Assembly: GCF_000315485.1 (NCBI RefSeq)
Contig: NZ_JH992941.1
Span: 992,001 to 1,056,000, forward strand
Origin: Bacteroides oleiciplenus YIT 12058
Lineage (GTDB): Bacteria > Bacteroidota > Bacteroidia > Bacteroidales > Bacteroidaceae
DNA: 64,000 bases
Direction: 5' to 3'
Shown here: positions 24,505 through 33,134 of the stretch, piece after piece
How the letters are laid out: every line of letters starts with the position of its first letter
How positions within the stretch are numbered: position 1 is the first letter of the stretch
The notes under the pieces: generated by a model
What the model was told of the DNA's origin: nothing
What the model saw: only the letters and a program-made list of their open reading frames with translations
The model's database searches: none
Position numbers and translations under genes: made by a program

Positions 24505-25479
24505 TTATTCGTACGAATCCATCATCACTTCTCCAGTCTCTCCATGAATCAATATCACTCTGGCTATATCCGGCCGAATGGAATCGTGTATATCAATCTC
24601 CCATACCGGAATACCTTTTTGTCCGTCTATATACTGATTTACACTGACGTGGGTGGTATCCGATAAATTAATATTCCTCAGTTTGGCAAAGATATGAATA
24701 TCCCTCCATGTATACTTAAAAGCTTTTTCATTTTTTTCGTGCAAACAAGAATCAGGCGCCTGTGCCTGCTCATCTTCAGGAAAACGAACTTCTACTTTTT
24801 CCGATACTTTTGTTGTGGTCACCGAATTGATCTTCCGTATTACTCCCCATCCCAGCCAGCCGTCTTCCAACTCTATTTTAAGATAGATGCCTCGTTCACC
24901 GCTGAGCCGGTATGCAGAGTCAATGGGCAAGTAGATGCGAGTGCAACGGTCACCTTGTATAAATATCTCCCCGTAAGAAAATGTATTCAGCAACCATGCA
25001 GCAGAACGTGGATTGTGGCTCTTACGCGTCCGGTCGTGTGGAGCGATATTGACAATTATATACTCACGGGTCTGTATCCCGGAAGTAAAGCAACTGTTCA
25101 GCCAGAACAGAAAAACCACCAGTATATTGGTACACAACCCTACTACGGTAGCTCCACACATAAAAGCATAGACAAAGTTTCTCCAATGATACCATTTCCC
25201 AGTGCTTTTCTTATAGATATAAACCATCCAGCTACACATCGTTATTGCCATAAGGAGAATAACGATTTTCCGATTCAATCCTAAATAGCTGCCGGAAGAA
25301 AATGCAGTATGCATCAGCATTTCCTCTTCCATATACCACATCCTGCAATGCAACAGGAAAAGAAAGACAAAGACAGGCACCAGGATTTTCCATAGTGCCA
25401 TTCTTTTCTTCGGCTGCCGCCGGGAGGCATCTTCGCCCTGAACCGGTTGCTGTTTGGGCCTAAATTTCTTTCTACTCAT
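24505..25479 (-). CDS. Uncharacterised multi-pass membrane protein
   Basis: 324 residues from the ATG at 25479 (MSRKKFRPKQQP); this start overlaps the stop of a small upstream frame (ATGAGTAG), which favours it over 25503. A basic N-terminus is followed by hydrophobic segments at ~30-48 (ILVPVFVFLFLLHC), ~70-88 and ~105-130. A large C-terminal soluble region is probably periplasmic (YIIVNIAPHDRTRKSHNPRSAAWLLN; VPVWEIDIHDSIRPDIARVILIHGETGEVM). No family was recognised. It belongs to the same operon as the downstream TPR regulator. Confidence 0.7.
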   Translation of the reverse strand: MSRKKFRPKQQPVQGEDASRRQPKKRMALWKILVPVFVFLFLLHCRMWYMEEEMLMHTAFSSGSYLGLNRKIVILLMAITMCSWMVYIYKKSTGKWYHWRNFVYAFMCGATVVGLCTNILVVFLFWLNSCFTSGIQTREYIIVNIAPHDRTRKSHNPRSAAWLLNTFSYGEIFIQGDRCTRIYLPIDSAYRLSGERGIYLKIELEDGWLGWGVIRKINSVTTTKVSEKVEVRFPEDEQAQAPDSCLHEKNEKAFKYTWRDIHIFAKLRNINLSDTTHVSVNQYIDGQKGIPVWEIDIHDSIRPDIARVILIHGETGEVMMDSYE

Positions 25480-25552
25480 AAATACAGAAAAGCGAGCGGA
25501 CATTCAGAAAGGCAAAAAGCAGAAGACCAATAAGCAAAACCAGCTTTTTCAT
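25472..25552 (-). CDS. Possible 26-residue hydrophobic peptide
   Basis: The minus-strand frame reads MKKLVLLIGLLLFAFLN, then VRSLFCIYE, stop. It is a plausible single-span membrane peptide whose stop overlaps the next start, with AGGACC upstream of its ATG. It sits between two co-directional membrane-protein genes. It could instead be leader sequence or the eroded start of a signal peptide. Confidence 0.35.
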   Translation of the reverse strand: MKKLVLLIGLLLFAFLNVRSLFCIYE

Positions 25553-25574
25553 CAGGTCCTACAATTAATAAGAA

Positions 25575-26141
25575 TCAGTCGTTTTCCGCATCTTTAAGCA
25601 TCTGCCTAATTACATCCGCATGATCGAGATAATCATTTCCTGATAAGGTCAGGACATTGGTCAGACCGATAATATTGCTGTCAGAATCATAAGAAGTCAG
25701 TAAGCAATACATCTCCTGCCCTAATTTATCCTCTTCCACATGAATCTGAACCGGTGCGCTGTATGCTCCGGGCAACTCTGCCAGATACTCAAAGTCTTTT
25801 CTGAGAAACGCTTCCAGGATTCTGTCTATATCGGTTTCATCGCGCTTGAACTTCTTCAAACCCACCTCTTTGATCTTACCCCCACTCTCGCTATTATAAT
25901 AATCAAAATTGCTCAAATACGCTGCAAGCAGGCATATTAATACAGCAATTACTCCGACCGTCCGAACCAACCAACCCGCTACAGGGATAAAACCAGGAAA
26001 AATAACAATAATAACAGCGACTACAGCCAATCCATAATAAAGCATCGGCTTAACATTGTTCTTTCTTTTTTCAAATTTCACCGGATTTGCTGCATAGAAT
26101 TCACCCATATAGCTTGGGTAGAGTTTTGTTTGATTTTCCAT
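25575..26141 (-). CDS. Uncharacterised membrane protein, first gene of operon
   Basis: 188 residues. A cytoplasmic N-terminus (MENQTKLYPSYMGEFYAANPVKFEKRKNN) is followed by two adjacent transmembrane helices (~33-50 LYYGLAVVAVIIVIFPGF; ~57-77 WLVRTVGVIAVLICLLAAYL) and a soluble C-terminal domain of ~110 residues (DETDIDRILEAFLRKDFEYLAELP; VQIHVEEDKLGQEMYCLLTSYDS). No known family was recognised. It is driven by a promoter with GTCCCC boxes also found before the LemA operon at 57830, so the two operons probably respond to the same signal. Confidence 0.72.
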   Translation of the reverse strand: MENQTKLYPSYMGEFYAANPVKFEKRKNNVKPMLYYGLAVVAVIIVIFPGFIPVAGWLVRTVGVIAVLICLLAAYLSNFDYYNSESGGKIKEVGLKKFKRDETDIDRILEAFLRKDFEYLAELPGAYSAPVQIHVEEDKLGQEMYCLLTSYDSDSNIIGLTNVLTLSGNDYLDHADVIRQMLKDAEND

Positions 26142-26201
26142 AAATATTACTTTTTATAATGATTAATAATAGTTCCATCTTTCCTGGTTATCGTATGAAA
26201 A

Positions 26202-26331
26202 CAAAAGTAAAAAGTAACCTGTAAACAATGAAACAATCATGGGGGATAAATGAAGGGGACATATTATATAATAAGTCACTGTATTTCAAACAATAGCTCT
26301 ATATATGGGATAGACAAATCAGGGGACATTT
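26202..26331 (-). promoter_or_regulatory. Promoter with GTCCCC boxes, operon A
   Basis: The -7 element TActTTTG lies on the minus strand at 26209-26202. Upstream (plus-strand wording): GGGGGATAAATGAAG at 26241, GTATTTCAAA at 26281, AGGGGACATT at 26321, i.e. exact 40-bp steps. An extra GGGGACAT follows the first box at 26255. The same three elements with the same 40-bp spacing occur at 57931, 57971 and 58011. Confidence 0.6.
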
Positions 26332-26504
26332 GCAGATAAAGGCTGATTCCATCAATAGCTTTACACAAAAATTCAATAGAAGAACAACAGTACCACCTTT
26401 CAAATATATGGTTGCATTCTTGTAGTCATATTTTTATAAATTATACTGTCTGGGATCCCTTTCCCGAACTGAATAATCTTTTCTTTCAGTAAGCTCAAAA
26501 AAAA
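26332..26504. other. Intergenic DNA between divergent-facing elements, nothing recognised
   Basis: AT-rich sequence between the GTCCCC-box promoter and the terminator of the response-regulator gene. No frame, hairpin or repeat was found. Confidence 0.35.
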
Positions 26505-26537
26505 CGGGATGATAAGATTTACATCTCAATCATCCCG
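26505..26537 (-). terminator. Intrinsic terminator of the response-regulator gene
   Basis: The stem CGGGATGA/TCATCCCG has a 17-base loop and is followed on the minus strand by TTTTTTTT (complement of 26497-26504). It lies 22 bp after the stop of the gene at 26560. Confidence 0.8.
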
Positions 26538-26559
26538 GAATTTATATTCTGATGGTCAG

Positions 26560-27267
26560 CTACACACCTTCTTCCAGCATCAGCCCCACTCCTTTCACCG
26601 TTTTAATGCTAACGGATGAATCTTCAGCTATAAGTTTGCGCAGCTTCGTCACAAATACATCCAGACTACGGGAAGCGAAGTAATCATCTTCCGTATTCCA
26701 GAATTTATCGAGAATGGCTTCGCGGCGCACTACATCCCCCCGGTTCTCACAAAGCATTTGCAATAAGCCTGCTTCGCGGACAGTCAGCGTTTTGCTCTCA
26801 CCGGAAGAATGCTTTAGTGTGGCGTGTGTAGCGTCAAGCACATATTCTTTTCCTATTTTAAAGCATTCGCTTTCGTCTTTGGCCTTCTCACCTTTAGAAA
26901 GCTTTAGTAAAGCACGGATATGAGCATCCAGTTCATCAGGAATAAAAGGTTTCTTGATGTAGTTGTTAGCCCCCAGTTCATAGCCTTTCAGTACGCTCTT
27001 GGGAGATACCAGTCCGGAAGAAAAGATGATAGGAGTCTCCTTATCTACCTCACGGATGCGCCTCACCATCTCGTAACCGTCCATGACGGGCATCTCTATA
27101 TCCGAGAGGATAACGTCAGGCTGATGTTCCCGCCACATCTTCAAGCCCTCTTCACCATTGGCAGCCGCCAATACTTCATAACCCTCTATGATATCCTCCA
27201 GACTGCTCTGCACAATGTAGCGCAGGCTGTTGTCATCTTCGACTAATAATAACTTTATTGTATCCAT
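26560..27267 (-). CDS. OmpR/PhoB-family response regulator
   Basis: 235 residues. Receiver domain at ~4-120 with acidic pair ED at 10-11, phospho-acceptor D56 (VILSDIEMPVMDG) and the conserved Lys in YIKKPF. A winged-helix Trans_reg_C domain spans ~135-235 (LTVREAGLLQMLCENRGDVVRREAILDKFW; SRSLDVFVTKLRKLI; IKTVKGVGLML). No kinase is adjacent. Three orphan kinases of one subfamily lie at 30676, 59431 and 62594. The triple 11-bp boxes at 28200-28232, upstream of the shared DUF1016/regulator unit, fit OmpR-family binding, so I infer that this protein binds them. Confidence 0.92.
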   Translation of the reverse strand: MDTIKLLLVEDDNSLRYIVQSSLEDIIEGYEVLAAANGEEGLKMWREHQPDVILSDIEMPVMDGYEMVRRIREVDKETPIIFSSGLVSPKSVLKGYELGANNYIKKPFIPDELDAHIRALLKLSKGEKAKDESECFKIGKEYVLDATHATLKHSSGESKTLTVREAGLLQMLCENRGDVVRREAILDKFWNTEDDYFASRSLDVFVTKLRKLIAEDSSVSIKTVKGVGLMLEEGV

Positions 27268-27288
27268 ATGCTTTGAAATGAGTTATAT

Positions 27289-28158
27289 CTACTTTATATC
27301 TCCCTGTCTATCATTTTCAATCAACGACCGTTCTATTAATTCTCTCTTCAACTCTTTCACAAGCTGTTCTTCCGAAGGCAGATATATCTGGTATTTACTC
27401 GCTAAAATCGTACTATTATCTTTGGGCAAAGAATAACGAACGACTGTATCATTCTTATTTGCACAAAGCAATATACCAATAGTAGGATTCTCCTCTGGAA
27501 GCTTTTCCTCACGGTCATAATAGTTCACATACATTTGCAAATGCGTAATTAATGCCTGTTCTATATCTTTCTCATAATAGGATGCTTCTCTCTTCAATCC
27601 GAGAAACTCTAAAATCATAGGATCTTTAATAATCTCCAGGGGTGTTTCAGGAATACGCTCTTTACGGGCCACAGATAGAACAGCTTCCTTATCATTACTT
27701 AATAAAAGACGTTCATAAAGACCGGAATTAATTTGTCGTTCCAGTTCACGTGCTGTCCAACAATTATTCATAGCCTCCAATTCATAATATTCTCGCTTAT
27801 CCAAATTATCTATCTGAATGAGAAGCCTATATTGAGTCCAATTGAATTGTGAACGCAGTGCGTTCACAATTGGATAAGTTTTGTAAAATTGACGACAGAA
27901 AGCTAACTGACGGTAAGAGAAACCACTTCCAAACTCTGGTACAAGTTCCCTTGAGAGTTTTTTCAGGAGATAAGTTCCATAATCAGCACGCTCCTTTCCA
28001 TCCTGTTCCTCTTCCAGAATGCGCTTTCCAAGCGACCAGTACATTTGTACCCGACAGAAATCAACACTCCGCACAGCATTTGTACGTGCCTGCCGAATAA
28101 TTCCCTTTACTTCGGAAAGGAAATCGGACCGCAATAATTCGTCTAACTCTGTTTTCAT
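27289..28158 (-). CDS. DUF1016/YhcG-type protein lacking the nuclease core (internal deletion)
   Basis: 289 residues. The DUF1016 N-terminal domain is intact (VDFCRVQMYWSLGKRI; SRELVPEFGSGFSYRQLAFCRQFY; NWTQYRLLIQIDN; NNCWTARELERQI). Intact relatives are about 340-350 residues and carry a PD-(D/E)xK nuclease core after EQALITHLQ. Here Q208 is followed directly by MYVNYYDREEKLPEENPTIGILL, the segment normally after the core. About 55 residues with the catalytic residues are gone without a frame change, with the junction near 27534. Upstream of the response regulator with a 21-bp gap, probably co-transcribed. It may still bind DNA or partner proteins. Confidence 0.85.
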   Translation of the reverse strand: MKTELDELLRSDFLSEVKGIIRQARTNAVRSVDFCRVQMYWSLGKRILEEEQDGKERADYGTYLLKKLSRELVPEFGSGFSYRQLAFCRQFYKTYPIVNALRSQFNWTQYRLLIQIDNLDKREYYELEAMNNCWTARELERQINSGLYERLLLSNDKEAVLSVARKERIPETPLEIIKDPMILEFLGLKREASYYEKDIEQALITHLQMYVNYYDREEKLPEENPTIGILLCANKNDTVVRYSLPKDNSTILASKYQIYLPSEEQLVKELKRELIERSLIENDRQGDIK

Positions 28159-28199
28159 TAATAATTAATGCTATACGCTACAAAAGTAATAAATTATTC

Positions 28200-28257
28200 G
28201 TTAACCTAAAGATAACATTGCGATAACATTCATCTTCTTTCCTCTGCCCTACCTTTG
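28200..28257 (+). promoter_or_regulatory. Triple 11-bp box promoter, DUF3836 class II copy 1
   Basis: Boxes GTTAACCTAAA (28200), GATAACATTGC (28211) and GATAACATTCA (28222) are consecutive 11-bp units. The -7 element TAccTTTG is at 28250-28257, 28 bp after the start of the third box. The third box covers the -33 region, as expected for an OmpR-type activator. On the other side lies the start of the DUF1016/response-regulator unit (28158), which may be controlled from the same boxes. Confidence 0.75.
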
Positions 28258-28303
28258 CAACATCAAAAGTAACGAAATGTATAACTTAAAAAATAAAACG
28301 ATT

Positions 28304-28792
28304 ATGAAAGTTTTAGTATTATCAGTAGTATTTGCATTGACATCAGTAGTAAACGTAATGAGTAATAACAATCTGAAAGAATTTGCCTATAACAGCGAAA
28401 TGAGTGCAGAACGTATAGAAAGCCAAACCGTATTCAAGGTAGAGAATGAAAAGTATCTGCACAATCATTTGAAGTATAATTATACGTATGATACCGAAGG
28501 ACGTATCTCTCAAAAAGAAGTATTGAAATGGAACGGAAAGGCACAGGTTTTCGAGAAGAATCACTGCTTGACAATGACATATGTAGATGGAGAAGTAACC
28601 GTGAAATATGCTTTGTGGAATGCAACAGACAATGCTTATACAAGAGTGAAATCAAAGGCTGTTTATCAGACAAATGGAGAAGAAGTAAATTATCAGAGCT
28701 ACAACTGGAATGAAAAGGAAAACTCCTGGAATCTGGCAGTAAAGTGCAGCAGCAACGGCAATGACAGAACATTACTGGCTGAACGCAAATAA
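28304..28792 (+). CDS. DUF3836 family secreted protein, class II copy 1
   Basis: 162 residues from the ATG at 28304 (MKVLVLSVVFALTSVVNVMS, signal peptide). A longer form from 28277 would add MYNLKNKTI. The mature protein has the DUF3836 pattern: EFAYNSEMSAERIESQTVFKVENEKYLHNHLKYNYTYDTEGRISQKEVLKWN, then WNATDNAYTRVKSKAVYQTNGEEVNYQSYNWNEKENSWNL. Class II differs from class I in the signal peptide, an extra C-terminal YQSYNWNEKENSWNL segment and its promoter. Function unknown; presumably periplasmic or surface. Confidence 0.87.
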   Translation: MKVLVLSVVFALTSVVNVMSNNNLKEFAYNSEMSAERIESQTVFKVENEKYLHNHLKYNYTYDTEGRISQKEVLKWNGKAQVFEKNHCLTMTYVDGEVTVKYALWNATDNAYTRVKSKAVYQTNGEEVNYQSYNWNEKENSWNLAVKCSSNGNDRTLLAERK

Positions 28793-28860
28793 ATCAAGAG
28801 TAAAGAATTCCAAATCAATAAGTTTAACTAACTTTGGGCATCAAACAAATAATAATAGCG

Positions 28861-29679
28861 ATGAAGAAAGTTGTTTTAACTTTAATCCTGGCAAGCATCT
28901 TCCTTACCAAAGGATACGCACAACAGGCAGACGTCCTTACATTAGGAGTCTTCCACTTCGAATTCCCCAACCTTGATGTGCAACAAGTAGCCGAGGACGA
29001 CCAGATAGATGTTCTGTCACCCCAATATCAGAAAGAAATAGAATTGATAGCCAACAAACTGGCAAAATTCAAACCGGACGCAATTGTCGTTGAATGGCCG
29101 GTATACAAACAGCAGGAGACCGATTCCCTTTTTAATGCATATCTTGCCGGAAATCATAAACTTTCAAGAAATGAAGTGCAACAACTCGGCTTCAGAGTAG
29201 CAAAGATGTGCCATTCGAAGATGTATTGTGCAGATGCATGGGGGACGCATACCGCAGCCATCGAAGCATTGCTGGAAGACGACAACAGTGATAAATTCAT
29301 AGCGTTTGATAAGAGCTTTACAGATAGTCCTGATTCCGTATTATACCAAAGGGATGAGCCCATATTCAAACAAAAAGGGATACTCGCCCAATTGATGCAT
29401 CTGAACGAACCCGAACTAATCCAAAAAGACCTGGGAAATTATCTTATCGGTCACTTCAAATACGAATCTGCTGAGGGGGATTATACCGGAGTGGACTTTG
29501 AATCCGGAAGATGGTTCAACCGTAACCTGAGAATATTCCGGAATGTCCAACGCATTCCCAAAGATTCAGGCAAACGAATACTGGTGATATTCGGCGCAGG
29601 ACACATGACTATTCTGAACTACTTGTTTGAGTGTTCACCCGAATACAAATTGCTACACGTAAATGATTACCTGAAATAA
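28861..29679 (+). CDS. DUF5694 family exported protein
   Basis: 272 residues from the ATG at 28861 (MKKVVLTLILASIFLTKGYAQ, signal peptide). Conserved blocks are VLTLGVFHFEFPNLDV at the N-terminus, FKPDAIVVEWPVYKQ in the middle and KRILVIFGAGHMTILNYL at the C-terminus. The GxFHF...E...GAGH layout resembles the TraB/ChaN/erythromycin-esterase-like superfamily, in which these residues form the active site; that assignment is inference. It follows a class II DUF3836 gene by 68 bp and is convergent with the next gene (10 bp between stops). Confidence 0.78.
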   Translation: MKKVVLTLILASIFLTKGYAQQADVLTLGVFHFEFPNLDVQQVAEDDQIDVLSPQYQKEIELIANKLAKFKPDAIVVEWPVYKQQETDSLFNAYLAGNHKLSRNEVQQLGFRVAKMCHSKMYCADAWGTHTAAIEALLEDDNSDKFIAFDKSFTDSPDSVLYQRDEPIFKQKGILAQLMHLNEPELIQKDLGNYLIGHFKYESAEGDYTGVDFESGRWFNRNLRIFRNVQRIPKDSGKRILVIFGAGHMTILNYLFECSPEYKLLHVNDYLK

Positions 29680-29689
29680 ATAATCCGCT

Positions 29690-30565
29690 CTATCGGATTG
29701 GCAGCGAGAAACGGGGTGGTCTAATCGTTGGTCCACCACCAAAGTCTCCCACTCCCCGATTATCGAAGACGACGTTACGGAGTATCTCGTATAAGATTCC
29801 GCCAACATCCAGCCCCAGTTTAAACTTCTCGAAACGGTAATAAGGAATCACCACCGGTGCCGTCTCCCAACGCCCCCTTGTACCATCGTAATACCGTTGC
29901 ACCCCCACTTCCATCCCAAAGCGGTCGGACATATCGAGAGACATGGTGGCACCATAACGGTCGGTACTCATCCCGTAGGAATTTCCAATGTCATAAGAAC
30001 CGAATACATTGAAAGCAAGCCGGTCGGAAGCACGATAAGTCAGTCTGCCTGAGGTGCTGAATGCTTGTCCGGTGATGCGGGACATGTTTATCTTCATAGC
30101 ATCGGCACGAAGCTGCAACGCCCACCTGTCATTGAAAACATGCCGGTATCCTAACGAAGCATTATTGAAACGACCAATTCCCGGCACACTTGTCTGTGAT
30201 CCGGAACCGAACAGTTCTCCATGAGAAAATTGCTGCATGACGCCACCTGTACTAAAATCACCCCGGAAAAGTAAAGAAGGATTAACCTGATAAGGCAGGC
30301 GTATTTCATCTTTCAAAGAAAAATCGGAAAAGTTCTCTGATAAATTTTGGAAAGGCAAAGGAGAAGGGGCAGAAGTGGGCACCTGCTCCAGAAGAGGCTT
30401 AAGCGGAAGAGGTTGCCAAATATCTTTGGGCTTTACCTGCATATGGTCACGGATAACGCCTATGCTGTCTCCTTCTTGTGCAGAAAGCAATTGCGGAGCA
30501 GAAATCAGCAGTAAGAATAATCCCAAACGGATTGGGAGCAACGATATGTTGACTTTTTGTTTCAT
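29690..30565 (-). CDS. Uncharacterised exported protein, probable outer-membrane beta-barrel
   Basis: 291 residues from the ATG at 30565 (MKQKVNISLLPIRLGLFLLLISAPQLLSAQ); 30571 is an alternative. A strong AGGAGGG lies 9 bp before 30565 but only 3 bp before 30571, which decides the start. The mature part has alternating short strands (NASLGYRHVFNDRWALQLRADAMKINM; GRLTYRASDRLAFNVFGSYDIGNSYG; FGMEVGVQRYYDG) suggesting a small barrel. A Pro-rich N-terminal segment precedes it. A strong Shine-Dalgarno is unusual in Bacteroides. It lies 111 bp downstream of the sensor kinase gene, with its own -7 element. Confidence 0.7.
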   Translation of the reverse strand: MKQKVNISLLPIRLGLFLLLISAPQLLSAQEGDSIGVIRDHMQVKPKDIWQPLPLKPLLEQVPTSAPSPLPFQNLSENFSDFSLKDEIRLPYQVNPSLLFRGDFSTGGVMQQFSHGELFGSGSQTSVPGIGRFNNASLGYRHVFNDRWALQLRADAMKINMSRITGQAFSTSGRLTYRASDRLAFNVFGSYDIGNSYGMSTDRYGATMSLDMSDRFGMEVGVQRYYDGTRGRWETAPVVIPYYRFEKFKLGLDVGGILYEILRNVVFDNRGVGDFGGGPTIRPPRFSLPIR

Positions 30566-30603
30566 ACGCATATACCCTCCTTTACTTTTATGAATAGTGT
30601 ACA

Positions 30604-30611
30604 CAAAAATA
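30604..30611 (-). promoter_or_regulatory. -7 element for the gene at 29690
   Basis: The minus strand reads TAttTTTG, about 40 bp upstream of the ATG at 30565. Confidence 0.45.
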
Positions 30612-30675
30612 ACAAAAGGCTAGCTGAATAACAAGCAGTTGGCAACATTTCGCTTTAACAGCAAGCTTTTTTAAC

Positions 30676-32934
30676 TCAAAAGTGCATCGTGAATTCACTG
30701 TAACTTCCCTCCACACTTTCCACTTTTACCACGCCATCGTGTGCATCCACCACTTGCAACACATAATTCAACCCTAAACCAAAACCGGATGCTCCTGTCT
30801 TTTGGCTACCGGAGGCCACTCTTTCAAACTTCCCGAATATCTTATGCTGCTCACGAAGAGGAATGCCGATACCATTATCACGCACCTTAACAATACTCCC
30901 GTCTTTTGTCCTCTCGCCCGAAAGAGTTATCGTAACTTCTTCTTTAGAATATTTAATGGCGTTATCCACCAGATTGGAAAGCACCTCACGTAGACAGAAA
31001 GCATCAGCATATACCGTACATCCTTCCTCACAATCTATCTCGAAAAGAACTTTCTTCGCTGCTTTCAGTTGGAACTTCTCGGAAATATCCTGCAACAAAG
31101 GCCTCAACAGTATCTCTTCTTTATGAAGCTCCAGTTCTCCACGGTCTATCTGTGTCAGCATCACTACGCGATTGGAGAGTGTCAGCAGATGTTCACACTC
31201 GTCTTCCATCGCCTGTTTATAGCGGGAGATTTTCTCCGATTTATCGGCTAACTTACCGCTTGCCAGAACATGCGCTCCCATCATGACGGACTGCAACGGA
31301 GACTTCATATCGTGTATCATAGAGTATGTAAAGTCTTTCTGAAACTGTTCCAGGCGGCGCTGTGCACGCAACATGCGTATCTGGAAGAAGACGCAAAAAG
31401 AAACAAAAAGAAAAGCAATAAGCAACGGCACCTGCATATACCACGTAGCCCCCATAATAGTGCGCTGCGGTGAACGAACCACAGCATGGATGCAACTTGT
31501 ACTGTCCTTATCCAATGGGAATAATTTCGTCGTAATATCTCCGAAGCCAACGGACGGACTGCCGGTATAGAGTATCAACTCTTCCGACGGATATTTAATC
31601 CAGTGTATGTCCGCCCTATCGGGAAAGCCTGTTTCCGAAAGCTGATACTGAAAAACGCTATCGGCAAATTGCAGTGAAAACGGAATAGGCACACGGCTGC
31701 GTAGGCTGATAGTATCTTGTATGTCATAGACCATCTTAATTCGGAAGTCTTCATCGAATTTATTGTAGATATGCCTCACGAAAAGTAAATCTATCCGGTA
31801 GCGATATCCTTTCTCCTTATACACTTTAATAATCTCTTTCATAAAGCGATCCGCATAGGGAAGAAAGACAGTTGGTGAACGATCCTCCTCGAAATCGGGA
31901 TTCGCTTTCTTAAAGAGCGGATAACGATAACGGTCAGCTTCCCGATAGAAAGCCTCTTCCAACTGCTCTTCCGCCTGATATCTTATCTTCTGGGACGTTG
32001 TGTAGTACAGATATCCCGACCATACAGCCAGCAAAAAGAATACCCCGACCAGACTGGCAATGGAAACCGCTTTCAGAGAAATACGCCTGCCTGTATTCTG
32101 TTGCCCGGCCTCAGTTTTGGCATACGTCAGGGTAGCATTGGTCTCTTCAAACAATAGATTGCTCTGTGTTTCTATCTCTTCCCATCCCTCCGTTGCTATC
32201 AAGTTTTTCATGCGACTGACGGGGTGCTTCATCTCCTCGGCCAATGCATAGAAATTCTGCTGTTGCTCCTGCAAACTGTTTCGTTGGCGGAATACAGATT
32301 TCATCTGCACTATCAGGGCGTAGATGGCCGTGCTTAACAGCAGCAAGGTGATGAATGAAAGCAATAAAAGCTTCTTTTCCATCTCCTTGGAAGGGAAAGA
32401 AAGAATGGCGCGAACCGCCTCTCCACGGGGTTTAAAAGTAGAAGCAGCCTCGGAAGTAACGGCAGCAAAGCTATTTACGTTTACTTGAGGATTGGTACTT
32501 TCCAGTACTTCGCCTGTATGGGTATTGATGCGCTCCACGGTCAGTCCACCGCCCATGTCCAGCCTTTGCAATTTATGATGCAACACGCTATCAATGGTCG
32601 CCAACGGAATTTCTTTCACACCATATACGCGCTGCAAGGCGGTTGCTGCCTGCTGTGCAGTACGGTTGTTCATTTCATTCCCGTCCAGCCGTTTGTATTT
32701 GGGATTGGGACCATACGTAGCAATGGCTACGGAGTTATCAGGATAGGGAAGATTGTTCACCAAGTTGTCCACTGTTTCCGAAAAAGCCATCCAGAAACAT
32801 TTGTTCAGTGATTTTTCAGCCTCTTGCATCTGCGCATGAAAAGCATAAAGCATTCCGCCTAATTGTATCAGTACAACAGCAAACAGACTTACTAAAGAAA
32901 GGGATATAACAGTACGTAACTTCATCCGGTTCAT
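30676..32934 (-). CDS. Sensor histidine kinase with duplicated sensor module (HK1)
   Basis: 752 residues. First module: TM ~10-30 (VSLFAVVLIQLGGMLYAF), periplasmic region with EKSLNKCFWMAFSETVDNLVNN, TM ~190-210, then RNSLQEQQQNFYALAEEMKHPVSRMK. Second module: TM ~290-310 (VGVFFLLAVWSGYLYY), periplasmic region, TM ~510, then QRRLEQFQKDFTYSMIHDMKSPLQSVM with phospho-acceptor H541. The HATPase domain follows (NLVDNAIKYS, VRDNGIGIP, GASGFGLGLNY). The first DHp-like helix has lost the His. Two paralogs lie at 59431 and 62594. There is no receiver domain; the likely partner is the response regulator at 26560. Confidence 0.93.
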   Translation of the reverse strand: MNRMKLRTVISLSLVSLFAVVLIQLGGMLYAFHAQMQEAEKSLNKCFWMAFSETVDNLVNNLPYPDNSVAIATYGPNPKYKRLDGNEMNNRTAQQAATALQRVYGVKEIPLATIDSVLHHKLQRLDMGGGLTVERINTHTGEVLESTNPQVNVNSFAAVTSEAASTFKPRGEAVRAILSFPSKEMEKKLLLLSFITLLLLSTAIYALIVQMKSVFRQRNSLQEQQQNFYALAEEMKHPVSRMKNLIATEGWEEIETQSNLLFEETNATLTYAKTEAGQQNTGRRISLKAVSIASLVGVFFLLAVWSGYLYYTTSQKIRYQAEEQLEEAFYREADRYRYPLFKKANPDFEEDRSPTVFLPYADRFMKEIIKVYKEKGYRYRIDLLFVRHIYNKFDEDFRIKMVYDIQDTISLRSRVPIPFSLQFADSVFQYQLSETGFPDRADIHWIKYPSEELILYTGSPSVGFGDITTKLFPLDKDSTSCIHAVVRSPQRTIMGATWYMQVPLLIAFLFVSFCVFFQIRMLRAQRRLEQFQKDFTYSMIHDMKSPLQSVMMGAHVLASGKLADKSEKISRYKQAMEDECEHLLTLSNRVVMLTQIDRGELELHKEEILLRPLLQDISEKFQLKAAKKVLFEIDCEEGCTVYADAFCLREVLSNLVDNAIKYSKEEVTITLSGERTKDGSIVKVRDNGIGIPLREQHKIFGKFERVASGSQKTGASGFGLGLNYVLQVVDAHDGVVKVESVEGSYSEFTMHF

Positions 32935-32947
32935 TATGTTTTGCCTG

Positions 32948-32955
32948 CAAAAATA
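32948..32955 (-). promoter_or_regulatory. -7 element for HK1
   Basis: The minus strand reads TAttTTTG about 14-20 bp upstream of the ATG at 32934 (or ~25 bp upstream of the alternative ATG at 32925). The short leader favours the second start. No GATAAC box was found here. Confidence 0.4.
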
Positions 32956-33134
32956 GCAAATTACTATGGATTACAGATTGATAGTACGCTTTTTATATCT
33001 GTCTCTTATTAGTATCCATTTTCTGCTTCACCATTACCAAATCCAATTCCCATTAAGGGGGTTGTTGATTTCAACCTATTGAAACAAACAGTTTCAGCGT
33101 ACTGGAACCAACAACCTAATAAAACGAAACTTTA

